Below are positions 1 through 8,032 of a DNA stretch of 42,105 nt, one piece after another. Under the pieces are notes generated by a model. The model was not told where the DNA came from, did not search any database, and saw only the letters and a list, made by a program, of their open reading frames with translations. The DNA comes from Enterovibrio gelatinilyticus (GTDB lineage Bacteria > Pseudomonadota > Gammaproteobacteria > Enterobacterales > Vibrionaceae). Location: NCBI RefSeq assembly GCF_028683095.1, contig NZ_JAJUBC010000041.1, positions 1-42,105 of the forward strand. Direction: 5' to 3'. The first letter of the stretch is position 1. Each line of letters starts with the position of its first letter. A program made the translations under genes and the position numbers.

Positions 1-52
1 GTTGCAGGCTTTTTTCGTTAGCTTCGCCGTCAGGTAGGCAACTTAAATCTAT

Positions 53-757
53 TTATGAGTGTGCTTTCTCGCACCTCAGAAAGATGAAGTTGGGGTTGTT
101 TTTTAAATGGTTATACGTAGATTCCGATATGGCTTTGGCGCTTTCTTCAACGTTTCCCTCAGAGATATGGGAAATAACTAATCCTGCCGAGGTTACCGCG
201 CTGCAAATCTCAGTAAGAGAGCGTCGATAAAAATGAACCTTAACTGGCACACCAACCGTGTTCCATTCTTCTTCTATCTGTTCACGGCTGAAATAATTAC
301 CTGACGGAGAGCACTCAAAATCGGCAAACGGGTGATGGGTTGAAAACACCATATAGCCGCCTCGCTTTAATACGCGAAATACCGCTTCAAACACAGGCAC
401 TAAATCTTCCACGTAGTGCAACACCAGCGGACATACGATTACATCTGCGCTCTCATCCGACTCCAAAGGCAAGCCTAGCGAGATGTCTTGAGTATAGGCG
501 CGCATTTGATCGCCGAACCTATTGTTAACCAGCGCAACCATCTCTTCCGATAAATCCGTGCAGACAAGGCTCTTTACAGATTGTTGTAAAAACCATTCTG
601 CATAGGCACCGGGGCCGCAACCAATATCAATAACATTCTTACCCTTTACGCAGTCTAATAAGGCCAACGTTGATGGTCGTTCCAGCATCGCATTGTAAAT
701 ATTGTTTTTTACCGCTTCTGCATACTTCGTTGCATGCTTTGTGTACATTTCAGACAT
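53..757 (-). CDS. Class I SAM-dependent methyltransferase
   Basis: Predicted cytosolic small-molecule methyltransferase of about 234 residues. The SAM-binding motif I is clear (VIDIGCGPGAYAEWF, near residue 45), followed by an acidic motif II (VCTDLSEEM) and the post-I region VIVCPLVLHYV typical of the Methyltransf_11/25 fold. The substrate cannot be told from sequence. A GTG lies directly upstream, but the ATG at 757 is the more natural start. The gene begins about 20 bp after the stop of the pseudouridine synthase gene and reads in the same direction, so the two are probably cotranscribed. Only 52 bp follow its stop in this window, so any terminator is not assessed. Confidence 0.85.
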   Translation of the reverse strand: MSEMYTKHATKYAEAVKNNIYNAMLERPSTLALLDCVKGKNVIDIGCGPGAYAEWFLQQSVKSLVCTDLSEEMVALVNNRFGDQMRAYTQDISLGLPLESDESADVIVCPLVLHYVEDLVPVFEAVFRVLKRGGYMVFSTHHPFADFECSPSGNYFSREQIEEEWNTVGVPVKVHFYRRSLTEICSAVTSAGLVISHISEGNVEESAKAISESTYNHLKNNPNFIFLRCEKAHS

Positions 758-777
758 CACTTTTACCGATTACTGTT

Positions 778-1494
778 TTACTCAAATGCACAGGGGCATT
801 CCGCATGCATTACTTCACCACTTACTGGATGTTCGAAGAACAAATCACTCGCATGAAGTTGAAGCCGATCTGCCAACTGTTCACTCTGCCCGTTTTTATA
901 TAAATCACAGCCAAGAATCGGATGCCCTATGCTTTGGCTGTGAATGCGCAACTGATGAGTGCGTCCGGTGACTGGTGTATACAGCACCAAAGTTCGGCGT
1001 GGGTTATCCAATCGCTTTATCACTTTATAATGGCTGGTTGCCGATTTTCCTGTTTCATAGCAAACCTTCACACACGGAAAAAGCAGTTTGTCTTTGGCAA
1101 TTGGCGCAGTCACTTCGCCCTGATCATCGGATACCCAGCCTTCTAACATGGCAACATAACGTTTTTGGATCGTTCTCGCCTGGAACTGCCTGTTAAGGTG
1201 CTGGCCAGACGCTGCATTTAAGCCAACAACCATGACACCTGATGTGCCGAAATCTAATCGATGCGGCAGAATGGCATGGGGAAAAGCAGGTGTATGCCCC
1301 TCTTGTCCATTCACTAAACGGTAATGCACTGAATCCCAGTTCAACGGATTTTTCCCTGAAAGACTGAACAAACCGCTCGGTTTATTTATCAGTAAGATAT
1401 CCGCATCTTGATAAAGAATGTCGACGACACCCTCGCAGGCGGGTGCAATAAAATTATCCACGATGGTATGCATTTGTGAGTCTTCTTGGGGCAT
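778..1494 (-). CDS. RluA-family RNA pseudouridine synthase
   Basis: Predicted to isomerise uridine to pseudouridine in rRNA or tRNA. At 238 residues it is near the short end of the RluA family and has no N-terminal S4 domain. The catalytic-Asp motif is HRLDFGTSG (about residue 80), and the C-terminal signature GRTHQLRIHSQSIGHPILG is intact. The N-terminal part carries the family phrase LLINKPSGL. The ATG at 1494 is preceded by GGAAATGAG; an internal ATG eight codons later is an alternative start. It is probably the first gene of a two-gene minus-strand unit with the methyltransferase. RluA itself or a TruC/RluE-like paralogue cannot be distinguished from sequence alone. Confidence 0.88.
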   Translation of the reverse strand: MPQEDSQMHTIVDNFIAPACEGVVDILYQDADILLINKPSGLFSLSGKNPLNWDSVHYRLVNGQEGHTPAFPHAILPHRLDFGTSGVMVVGLNAASGQHLNRQFQARTIQKRYVAMLEGWVSDDQGEVTAPIAKDKLLFPCVKVCYETGKSATSHYKVIKRLDNPRRTLVLYTPVTGRTHQLRIHSQSIGHPILGCDLYKNGQSEQLADRLQLHASDLFFEHPVSGEVMHAECPCAFE

Positions 1495-1751
1495 TTACTC
1501 ATTTCCGAGGGTGAGATAAGCACAGCATAAACATGTTATTCGAAGCGGCGATAATAACTGTTCCATAAAAGCATCGCATCCAATTCGACGTATTAATTAA
1601 CCCGTTCACAAGTCACTGCTTTTCGTTGTTGTCTATTTCAACACACCAAGGATGATTTATGCGTTAAATTCACTAAAAACAAAGAAAAGCCCAACATCCC
1701 TTTAATGTGTTTGTTATAAATAAGGGTATTCACGTAGTAAGGATCATAACG

Positions 1752-2237
1752 ATGAGCGCAAAACAACGAGACATAACATTACGCTTTCTTGCAGAGCCGA
1801 GTGATGTAAATTTTGGCGGCAAAGTACACGGCGGGGCGGCGATGAAGTGGATCGACCTTGCAGCCTACGCGTGTGCCGCAGGTTGGAGCGGAAAGTACTG
1901 TATTACTGCCTACGCAGGTGGTATTCGCTTTGTTGCGCCAATCCATGTTGGTAATTTGGTCGAAGTGAGTGCAAAAGTTATTTATACCGGTAATTCCTCC
2001 ATGCACATTGCCATTGATGTACAAGCGAGTGACCCGAAAGAACTAAAGAACCGCCTCACTACACACTGTATTGTCATCATGGTTGCTGTCGATGAAAACG
2101 GCAAAACAACACCCATTCCAAAATGGGTACCCGAAACCGATGAAGACAAAGAATTAGAGCAATCAGCGATTCGCTTGATGAACATGCGAAAACAGATTGG
2201 CGAAGAAATGGAAGCGCATGTGAAATTGTATAAATAA
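1752..2237 (+). CDS. Acyl-CoA thioesterase, hotdog fold (YciA-like)
   Basis: Predicted to hydrolyse acyl-CoA to free acid and CoA in the cytosol. The 161-residue protein has the hotdog signature of bacterial acyl-CoA hydrolases, VNFGGKVHGGAAMKWIDLAA, near residue 20, where the Asp is the usual catalytic residue. It continues with FVAPIHVGNLVEVSAKVIYTGNSSMHI, as in YciA/BACH enzymes. I chose the ATG at 1752 because AAGGA lies about 9 bp upstream; an in-frame start at 1707 lacks this and adds an unlikely hydrophobic tail. The gene stands alone, divergent from the RluA gene across about 257 bp in which I see no distinct element, and is followed by a strong terminator. Confidence 0.88.
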   Translation: MSAKQRDITLRFLAEPSDVNFGGKVHGGAAMKWIDLAAYACAAGWSGKYCITAYAGGIRFVAPIHVGNLVEVSAKVIYTGNSSMHIAIDVQASDPKELKNRLTTHCIVIMVAVDENGKTTPIPKWVPETDEDKELEQSAIRLMNMRKQIGEEMEAHVKLYK

Positions 2238-2260
2238 CCCCAGCGCGATGCCAAAACTCA

Positions 2261-2290
2261 AAAGGCCGCGGATGCGGCCTTTATTCTTTG
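2261..2290. terminator. Intrinsic terminator, shared by convergent genes
   Basis: The stem AAAGGCCGC / GCGGCCTTT with loop GGAT lies 23 bp after the thioesterase stop and is followed by TTATTCTTT. The A-rich left flank would also serve the convergent TetR gene. A nearly identical hairpin recurs at about 4118-4145. A 9-bp outer inverted repeat, AGCGCGATG (2242-2250) / CATCGCGCT (2319-2327), flanks the element. Confidence 0.85.
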
Positions 2291-2325
2291 TCGTCGATTC
2301 AACTCAACACTCAAACAGCATCGCG

Positions 2326-2931
2326 CTATTTAAAAACAGAGAATGCCAGCTTGAGCACATCTCTCACCTTTTCTGGTGCATCTCCTCTCGCTCGCTGCGC
2401 CAACGCTGCGGTGAGTTGAGCATCAATATAAACAGCCGCAAGCTGATTCGACATCGTGCTTGGCATCTCGCCAACTTGTCTGGCTTGCTCCACGCGCTGT
2501 TCAATAAAACCTAGAAATTGCTGATGCGCTTGTTCAAGTGCTAATTGCGTGCTCTCACCTAGTAAATGCTTCACCTCATTCATTTTTACCATCATGCAAC
2601 CAGCAGGCAATTCACATCGCTCTTCAACGGCAAACTCAGCAAGATCATCAAGCACGTCTTTGAAAACTGGTTTATGGCCTAACTCTTTTAGCATTGGCAA
2701 AAGCAATGTCTCCAAGTAGACCTTTAGCGCTGCTTTCATCAATCCATCTTCGTTATCAAACTCTCGATATAGACCCGGTTTAGAGACTTGCGCCAATTTA
2801 CAGATTTCATTGATAGAAACGCCTTTTGCTCCCTGCCTCCAGTAAGCAGACATGGCTACATCAAGGATATGGTCGCGATTAAGGGTTTTTGGTCGTCCTC
2901 TTGACGCTTTCACAGTGGTTTGATTTTTCAT
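2326..2931 (-). CDS. TetR-family transcriptional repressor
   Basis: A 201-residue TetR-family regulator. The N-terminal helix-turn-helix spans about residues 25-58 (SINEICKLAQVSKPGLYREF), preceded by a basic stretch (KASRGRPKTLNRD). The C-terminal ligand-binding half is all-helical, with an ELPAGCMMVKM segment typical of the AcrR/NemR-like branch. It is transcribed divergently from an NAD-dependent aldehyde reductase across 92 bp that hold two copies of a TACC-N4-GGTA-type palindrome. It therefore probably represses both itself and the reductase until an aldehyde or other electrophile binds. The ligand is unknown. Confidence 0.88.
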   Translation of the reverse strand: MKNQTTVKASRGRPKTLNRDHILDVAMSAYWRQGAKGVSINEICKLAQVSKPGLYREFDNEDGLMKAALKVYLETLLLPMLKELGHKPVFKDVLDDLAEFAVEERCELPAGCMMVKMNEVKHLLGESTQLALEQAHQQFLGFIEQRVEQARQVGEMPSTMSNQLAAVYIDAQLTAALAQRARGDAPEKVRDVLKLAFSVFK

Positions 2932-2934
2932 TTG

Positions 2935-2948
2935 ATACCGCTTGGTAT
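2935..2948. promoter_or_regulatory. Putative TetR operator, copy 1
   Basis: The palindrome ATACC-GCTT-GGTAT lies 4 bp upstream of the tetR start codon. It matches the second copy at 2983-2996 at 12 of 14 positions, which supports a common protein bound to both. Confidence 0.6.
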
Positions 2949-2955
2949 TTTATTG

Positions 2956-2996
2956 TTGACACACTAACTCGAGACAATTAATGTACCACTTAGTAT
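2956..2996 (+). promoter_or_regulatory. Putative promoter of aldehyde reductase with TetR operator, copy 2
   Basis: A -35 TTGACA (2956-2961) is separated by 17 bp from a plausible -10 TAATGT (2979-2984). The second operator, GTACC-ACTT-AGTAT (2983-2996), overlaps the end of the -10. Binding there would block the reductase promoter directly. Confidence 0.5.
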
Positions 2997-3023
2997 TTAA
3001 TTAAACAATCAAGGATGTATACC

Positions 3024-4049
3024 ATGACGGAAGAAACGCGTGGGTTAGTCTTATTAACCGGTGTATCGGGTTTTATCGGGCTTCATTGTGCAAAAGAGAT
3101 GCTGGAACAGGGTTATAAAGTAAGAGGCTCTGTTCGAAGCAAAGAGAAAGAAGACGAAGTTCTGGCGACACTTAACGCCGCATCCGTTAATACTGCGCAT
3201 TTGAGCTTTGTCCGTTTAGATCTGACCTCAGACAGTGGTTGGGCGCAAGCGGCAGAAGACTGTGATTTCATCATGCACGTCGCTTCTCCGTTCACGATTG
3301 CAAACCCCAAAACAGAAGATGAGATGATTGCTCCTGCGGTTCAGGGCTCTCTTCGGGCGTTAAAAGCAGGCAAAGACGCGGGCGTTAAGCGTGTGGTTTT
3401 AACGAGTTCTATCTTATCAATGATGGGGTCAATGAAAACAGGTACATTTGGGCCTGAAGATTGGACAGACACACAATCAAAAGCCATCAACACTTATACC
3501 AAAAGTAAAACTCTGGCTGAGCGTGCAGCTTGGGAGTTCATGGCAAGCCAATCTGATAAGAATGAAATGGAACTGGTGGTTGTTAACCCTGGCGCGGTAT
3601 TTGGTCCGTCATTAGGCAAAAATATGACGGGTCAAACCATGACACTATTCAAGCAAATGTTGCAAGGTAAAATCCCCCTAGTTCCGAACTTCGCCTTTCC
3701 AATGGTTGATGTTCGCGATGTCGCCAAACTTCACGTTGAAGCACTGACCAACACTGAGGCAAACGGAAAACGCATTATTGCTGCCACCGCAGAGCCGCAC
3801 AGCTTTATCGAGATCGCTAAGATCCTCAAAAATGAAGGTTACAAAGGACCAAGCACCAGAAAAGCCCCTGATTTTCTATTGCGTCTTACATCCATTTTTG
3901 ACCGTGAAGCGAAAGGAATGCTTGGAATGTTAGGGATGAATCTGCATTCAAATAACACTGAAACCCGAACTCTGTTCAACTGGACGCCTCGAACAATGAA
4001 AGAGTCAGTGCTAGACACAGCGAAGTCCATTAAAGCCACTGAAAGTTAA
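3024..4049 (+). CDS. NAD(P)-dependent aldehyde reductase / dihydroflavonol-reductase-like epimerase
   Basis: Extended short-chain dehydrogenase of about 341 residues, probably reducing an aldehyde or ketone. The Rossmann nucleotide motif TGVSGFIG is at residues 12-19, and the catalytic Y158-x3-K162 pair sits in YTKSK. The overall pattern (VRGSVRSKEK, VNPGAVFGP, FPMVDVRDVAKLHVEAL) resembles yeast Gre2 and plant dihydroflavonol reductases. The start at 3024 is preferred over the ATG at 3015 because AAGGA at 3011-3015 gives correct spacing only to the later one. It is divergent from the TetR gene and probably controlled by it. Such pairs are often induced by reactive carbonyls, but the inducer here is inference. 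Confidence 0.88.
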   Translation: MTEETRGLVLLTGVSGFIGLHCAKEMLEQGYKVRGSVRSKEKEDEVLATLNAASVNTAHLSFVRLDLTSDSGWAQAAEDCDFIMHVASPFTIANPKTEDEMIAPAVQGSLRALKAGKDAGVKRVVLTSSILSMMGSMKTGTFGPEDWTDTQSKAINTYTKSKTLAERAAWEFMASQSDKNEMELVVVNPGAVFGPSLGKNMTGQTMTLFKQMLQGKIPLVPNFAFPMVDVRDVAKLHVEALTNTEANGKRIIAATAEPHSFIEIAKILKNEGYKGPSTRKAPDFLLRLTSIFDREAKGMLGMLGMNLHSNNTETRTLFNWTPRTMKESVLDTAKSIKATES

Positions 4050-4115
4050 CATGTTCAAACCAGCTTTAGCTTTAACTTCACTCGACGCTTAGCGTCACTG
4101 CTTTTTCTGGTTAGT

Positions 4116-4148
4116 AACAAAAAGGCCGCAGATGCGGCCTTTTTGCTC
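4116..4148. terminator. Bidirectional intrinsic terminator
   Basis: The stem AAAAAGGCCGC / GCGGCCTTTTT has a 4-base loop. It lies between the convergent reductase gene and iolA, with A and T tracts on both sides so that it can act in both directions. The core is the same as the hairpin at 2261. Confidence 0.88.
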
Positions 4149-4182
4149 TACAACACACGGTCGTTGATACACAATCTGCGCA

Positions 4183-5694
4183 TTAGCCCATGGTCGGCAT
4201 CGTAAAGTGGCTTGCGTGGGTTTCCAAACGCACACTGGCAGGCCAGCGAGTGGTCACGGTTTTCATGCGGGTATAAAAGCGCACGCCATCGTTGCCGTGA
4301 ACATTCAGTGGGCCAAAGATGGAACGCTTCCAACCGCCGAAGCTATGAAATGCCATAGGAACTGGAATGGGTACATTCACGCCAACCATACCCGCCAGCA
4401 CATCTTCACTAAACTGACGTGCGGTTTCGCCGTCACGCGTAAAGATGGCGGAACCATTGCCATATTCATGTTGATTGATGAGTTCGAGCGCTGTTTGATA
4501 GTCCGGTACACGAACAACCGACAAAACAGGGCCGAAAATCTCTTCTTGGTAAATGCTCATGTCAGGGGTGACATCATCAAACAAGGTTGGCCCTACATAG
4601 AAACCATTGTCGTGACCCTCGACTTGGCATTCTCGCCCATCAACCACCAACGTTGCACCTTGCGCTTCGCCGGCATTGATATAACCAATAATTTTCTCTT
4701 TGTGCTGCGCGGAAATCACAGGACCCATGTCGTTTTCGGGGCCTTCTACAATGCCCGGACCAACACGCATTTTGGCTATGCTTTCTGACAGAGACGCAAT
4801 CAAAGTATCCGCGGTTTCATCACCCACTGCGACAACAACCGACAATGCCATGCAACGCTCCCCTGCTGCTCCAAACCCCGCTCCCATAATCGCACCACTT
4901 GCCATATCCATGTCAGCATCTGGCATCAAAATGCAGTGATTTTTCGCACCGCCAAGGGCCTGACAACGCTTTCCATGAGCCGAAGCAGTGGAATAAATGT
5001 ATTCAGCAATAGGTGTGGAACCGACGAAACTCACGGCCTGAACGCGTGGATCTGTAAGCAATACATCCACCGCTTCTTTGTCACCATTCACCACATTGAA
5101 CACGCCGTCGGGCAATCCCGCTTCTTTGAGCAATTCAGCCAAAACCAAGCCCAATGACGGGTCTTTCTCTGACGGCTTAAGTATGAAAGTGTTACCGGTA
5201 GCAAGGGCAATGGGAAACATCCACATGGGTACCATAGCGGGGAAGTTGAACGGTGTAATCCCTGCACAAACACCCAATGGCTGCATAAGCGAATGACTAT
5301 CTACCCCGGAACCAACATTGGCTGAACTCTCACCTTTTTGCAGGTGAGGAATGCCGCACGCAAACTCCACCACTTCTAGGCCGCGAGTTAACTCACCCAC
5401 GGCGTCTGAGTATACTTTGCCGTGCTCGTTACTAATCAAACGCGCAAGCTTATCTTGATTCGCTTCCAGCAAAGCTTTGAACTTGAACATGACGCGAGCT
5501 CGGCGCAAAGCAGGCGTCTTCGCCCACTTAGGAAATGCCGCTTGAGCGGCAGCAATGGCTTGCTCCACTTCTTGCGCTTTACTCAAAACAACTTGGCGAG
5601 TTTGCTCTCCCGTTGCAGGGTTAAAGATCGCGCCAAAACGGTCTGTGGCGCTATCGACTATCTCGCCATTAATAAAATTATGAACGGTTTCCAT
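4183..5694 (-). CDS. iolA: Methylmalonate/malonate-semialdehyde dehydrogenase (CoA-acylating), inositol pathway
   Basis: Catalyses the last step of inositol breakdown, oxidising malonate semialdehyde with NAD and CoA to acetyl-CoA and CO2. The 503-residue protein fits the MmsA/IolA family. It begins METVHNFINGE, has the oxyanion region TPFNFP (Asn150), the LGGAKNH segment (about 247-253) in which MmsA lacks the usual ALDH catalytic Glu, and the nucleophile Cys281 in GERCMA. The start at 5694 has GGAG at good spacing; an ATG five codons upstream lacks one. It is the last gene of a minus-strand unit after iolC and a small ORF. It is the only IolA in the window, so the inositol module at 28-40 kb may depend on it. 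Confidence 0.93.
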   Translation of the reverse strand: METVHNFINGEIVDSATDRFGAIFNPATGEQTRQVVLSKAQEVEQAIAAAQAAFPKWAKTPALRRARVMFKFKALLEANQDKLARLISNEHGKVYSDAVGELTRGLEVVEFACGIPHLQKGESSANVGSGVDSHSLMQPLGVCAGITPFNFPAMVPMWMFPIALATGNTFILKPSEKDPSLGLVLAELLKEAGLPDGVFNVVNGDKEAVDVLLTDPRVQAVSFVGSTPIAEYIYSTASAHGKRCQALGGAKNHCILMPDADMDMASGAIMGAGFGAAGERCMALSVVVAVGDETADTLIASLSESIAKMRVGPGIVEGPENDMGPVISAQHKEKIIGYINAGEAQGATLVVDGRECQVEGHDNGFYVGPTLFDDVTPDMSIYQEEIFGPVLSVVRVPDYQTALELINQHEYGNGSAIFTRDGETARQFSEDVLAGMVGVNVPIPVPMAFHSFGGWKRSIFGPLNVHGNDGVRFYTRMKTVTTRWPASVRLETHASHFTMPTMG

Positions 5695-5769
5695 GTCTTG
5701 GGTCTCCATGCTTAAATTCTGGGTACGTAGATCCTGATTACTTAAAATCTGGCCGCATTACATCTGAAT

Positions 5770-5898
5770 TCATAAGTCAAAATAGGCCAGCCCTGCATCG
5801 CGCGCAAATGCCGACCAATTACTATAACCGAGTGTGGCATACGTCAGCAGAGCAGCGATAAAATAGTCTTTCCCTGCCTCAATTGCCTCAATAGCCAT
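5770..5898 (-). CDS. Small ORF of 42 codons between iolC and iolA
   Basis: An unrecognised small protein beginning MAIEAIEAGKDYFIAALLTY. Support for translation comes from a very good Shine-Dalgarno sequence (AGGAAGGAATCT before the ATG), a start 10 bp after the iolC stop, same-strand placement inside an operon, and an ordinary composition. The predicted chain is mildly amphipathic and acidic, with aromatic residues (Y, F, W) clustered in the second half, and no clear membrane segment or cysteine. It may be an operon-specific accessory protein or a translational coupler for iolA, whose start is 75 bp further on. No function can be assigned. Confidence 0.6.
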   Translation of the reverse strand: MAIEAIEAGKDYFIAALLTYATLGYSNWSAFARDAGLAYFDL

Positions 5899-5908
5899 AG
5901 ATTCCTTC

Positions 5909-7846
5909 CTAGCGTTGACGCCATGTTTCGATAAGCTCAAGGTAGTTCGCTTTAACCGCATCAACAAAGTGCTCGTTATCCAGTTCACCCCTCATCCACT
6001 GACGGCTTGGTTCTCCAAATATGGTTCTTCCTACCGCAAACCCTTTCACCGTTTTCGCTTTAGCAGACGCTGAGAAACCAGCTTTAAGTTCGTCGGCTGG
6101 CGCATCAAGACCTAACAACACCACCCCACGACAATGCGTGTCACGATCAAGGATTAAGGCATCAACTTCTTGCCAACCATTTGCCGTGAGCGGAGGTAGC
6201 TTCCACCAATCAGGTTTGATCCCAAGGTTATAAAGTCGCTTCATAACGCGAAGATAAAGTTCATCCTCCACATCAGCACTTACGGCTTCCCCGTCACGGG
6301 GCAATATGACTTCCACCAACAGTTCATTACCGGTGGCACAACATGCTTGGTAAACCTCAAGCAAGGTTTGCTCTTGCTCCAATTGCAGTTCACGTTGGTC
6401 GTCCGGGTGATAGAACATCAAACACTTCACAACTTGCTCTCTTGGCCAATTGGCGAGCTGAGTGCCAATGTTGCCATGCTCTAAACGAAGAGGGCGAGAA
6501 CCCGGCAGTTCAATCGGTCGTCCCACCCAATAACGCTCTCCCACCGAATCACCAAATCCCGTTGCTGCGTTGAGAACTTCCGTTCCAAAAGTAGAGTCAC
6601 ACAATATGCCGGCTTTTCCTTGCAAGCCCGCACTCTCAGCGACTTCTTGCGCCGCGCGCCAAATAAGCTTTTTCAGATAGGGAATGTGGTCGATATCAAT
6701 GCCTGCTTGTTGCGCCATTTCAACAAATTGAGAACGATGGTCAAAGGCTAACACACACAGTTCTGGCCACTCTTTTTCGCGGGTTGTCACGCGATGTAAG
6801 TGATTGAGGTTATGGTCTCTGTCTGGACGTGGAATCTCATGTTCATGAAGAAGATAATAATCGAGTTCTTCTTTGGTTGGCATGGCAGGCGAACAACCGT
6901 GACGAGACACAACCAAAGCACCACAGGCATTGGCATAACGGCAACATTGTTCCCAAGGCTCGTCATTCAGATAACCACGAAGTAAACCAGACATAAATGC
7001 ATCGCCCGCGCCGAGCACATTCAGTACTTCCACGCGTACGCCTTTTACTGTAATCCCATCATCAAGATGGTTACCGATATCATCAGTAAAAACGCTGCAT
7101 CCAAGAGGACCACGCTTGCACACTAAAGTCGCATCGGTAAGGCCACGCACGACTTTCAGTGCTTGAATGGAATCTTCTGATCCACCAGCAATGTGAAACT
7201 CTTCTTCGGTGCCCACAATCAAGTCGAACAAACCAAGCACTTCTTGAAGCTGGTTGGTGACATCCTCAGAGGCGATAAAGCGTGTTTCACCGTCACCCAA
7301 CGACGTCAACCCCCATAACACGGGGCGGAAATCCACATCCAGCGCCGTACGCACTCCATGCTTTCGCGCATAATTGAGCGCTGTAATAACCGCTTCTCGC
7401 GAGCTTGGGTTAGATAAATGGGTACCCGTGATTGCCAGACACTTCGCCGAGGCGATGTAATCTTCGCTAATGTCATCTGGCGTAATGGCTTTGTCTGCAC
7501 AATTGTCACGATAGAAAATCAGCGGAAAAGTGTCTTCGTCTTTAATGCCTAGCAAGACCAACGCTGTCAGGCGCTCTTTGTCTGTGATGATGTGGCTCGT
7601 ATCAACACCCACACGCTCAAGTTCTTCACACACAAAACGCCCCATGTGCTCATCACCCACACGAGCCAACATGCCAGATTTAAGCCCTTGTCGTGCCGTT
7701 CCATGTGCGACATTACCCGATGAACCACCTAGATATTTCGCAAATGTACGCATGTCTTCCAACCTTGCACCCACCTGCTCGCCATAAAGATCGACGGCGA
7801 CCCGCCCTAGGCAAATAACATCCAATGTCCTTTCCTGCGTTGTCAT
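5909..7846 (-). CDS. iolC: 5-dehydro-2-deoxygluconokinase fused to DUF2090 aldolase-like domain
   Basis: A two-domain inositol enzyme of 645 residues. Residues about 8-325 are a PfkB/ribokinase-type kinase, with the N-terminal GG pair (LGGSSGNVAHG) and the catalytic signature LGAGDAFMSGLL; it phosphorylates 5-dehydro-2-deoxygluconate. Residues about 355-640 are a DUF2090 domain (starts VLAFDHRSQF), annotated in this fusion family as the aldolase that splits the phosphorylated product into malonate semialdehyde and dihydroxyacetone phosphate. AGGAG precedes the ATG. It heads a minus-strand unit (iolC, small ORF, iolA) behind a promoter bracketed by two ATGAAA-N6-TTTCAT sites. A second iolC at 36.1 kb lacks the DUF2090 half. 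Confidence 0.93.
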   Translation of the reverse strand: MTTQERTLDVICLGRVAVDLYGEQVGARLEDMRTFAKYLGGSSGNVAHGTARQGLKSGMLARVGDEHMGRFVCEELERVGVDTSHIITDKERLTALVLLGIKDEDTFPLIFYRDNCADKAITPDDISEDYIASAKCLAITGTHLSNPSSREAVITALNYARKHGVRTALDVDFRPVLWGLTSLGDGETRFIASEDVTNQLQEVLGLFDLIVGTEEEFHIAGGSEDSIQALKVVRGLTDATLVCKRGPLGCSVFTDDIGNHLDDGITVKGVRVEVLNVLGAGDAFMSGLLRGYLNDEPWEQCCRYANACGALVVSRHGCSPAMPTKEELDYYLLHEHEIPRPDRDHNLNHLHRVTTREKEWPELCVLAFDHRSQFVEMAQQAGIDIDHIPYLKKLIWRAAQEVAESAGLQGKAGILCDSTFGTEVLNAATGFGDSVGERYWVGRPIELPGSRPLRLEHGNIGTQLANWPREQVVKCLMFYHPDDQRELQLEQEQTLLEVYQACCATGNELLVEVILPRDGEAVSADVEDELYLRVMKRLYNLGIKPDWWKLPPLTANGWQEVDALILDRDTHCRGVVLLGLDAPADELKAGFSASAKAKTVKGFAVGRTIFGEPSRQWMRGELDNEHFVDAVKANYLELIETWRQR

Positions 7847-7890
7847 GTCTCGCTCCTATCCGATCGTGTGCTTTGTCTCCACAAACACAA

Positions 7891-7910
7891 AATGAAACAT
7901 TCATTTCATT
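7891..7910. promoter_or_regulatory. Putative IolR-type operator, promoter-proximal
   Basis: Perfect palindrome AATGAAA-N6-TTTCATT. It lies just downstream of the predicted iolC promoter -10. The GAAA-N6-TTTC geometry resembles the GGAA-N6-TTCC sites described for RpiR-family IolR. The same pattern recurs at 7945 and 14565, each time at an inositol-gene promoter. Confidence 0.65.
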
Positions 7911-7912
7911 TA

Positions 7913-7941
7913 ATGGTAATTGCGAAACGTATTCAGCGCAA
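7913..7941 (-). promoter_or_regulatory. Putative iolC promoter
   Basis: On the minus strand, TTGCGC (7936-7941) and TACCAT (7913-7918) are 17 bp apart. The two palindromic operators flank this element, one on each side, as expected for repression by looping. Sigma-70 matches are moderate. Confidence 0.4.
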
Positions 7942-7944
7942 CCC

Positions 7945-7962
7945 ATGAAACAAACATTTCAT
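7945..7962. promoter_or_regulatory. Putative IolR-type operator, distal
   Basis: Palindrome ATGAAA-N6-TTTCAT, centred 53 bp (about five helical turns) from the site at 7891. It lies upstream of the predicted iolC -35. A further half-site, TTTCATTCATTTCA, follows near 7980. Confidence 0.62.
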
Positions 7963-7994
7963 TAACGCCCGTCCACATTTTTCATTCATTTCAA

Positions 7995-8013
7995 ACTAGA
8001 CGACTGGTCTAAT
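7995..8013. promoter_or_regulatory. NemR-like operator, copy 1
   Basis: Contains TAGAC-N5-GTCTA. An exact 19-bp copy (ACTAGACGACTGGTCTAAT) occurs at 8743-8761 before the reductase gene. Placement 20 bp before the regulator start implies autoregulation. Confidence 0.75.
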
Positions 8014-8032
8014 CTCTTGTAAGGTTGCGCTC

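Noticed and set aside
2261-4148. Two near-identical AAAGGCCGC hairpins as ends of a mobile element
   Set aside because: They are ordinary terminators with T tails at gene ends; the intervening genes form a normal TetR/reductase pair without a transposase or target-site duplication.
4207-4788. Plus-strand ORF of 193 codons
   Set aside because: Entirely antisense to iolA, with composition expected from the complementary frame of a strong gene and no ribosome site.
5770-5988. Longer 72-codon version of the small ORF starting inside iolC
   Set aside because: The extra N-terminal part is out-of-frame iolC sequence; the strong ribosome site is at the internal ATG (5898).
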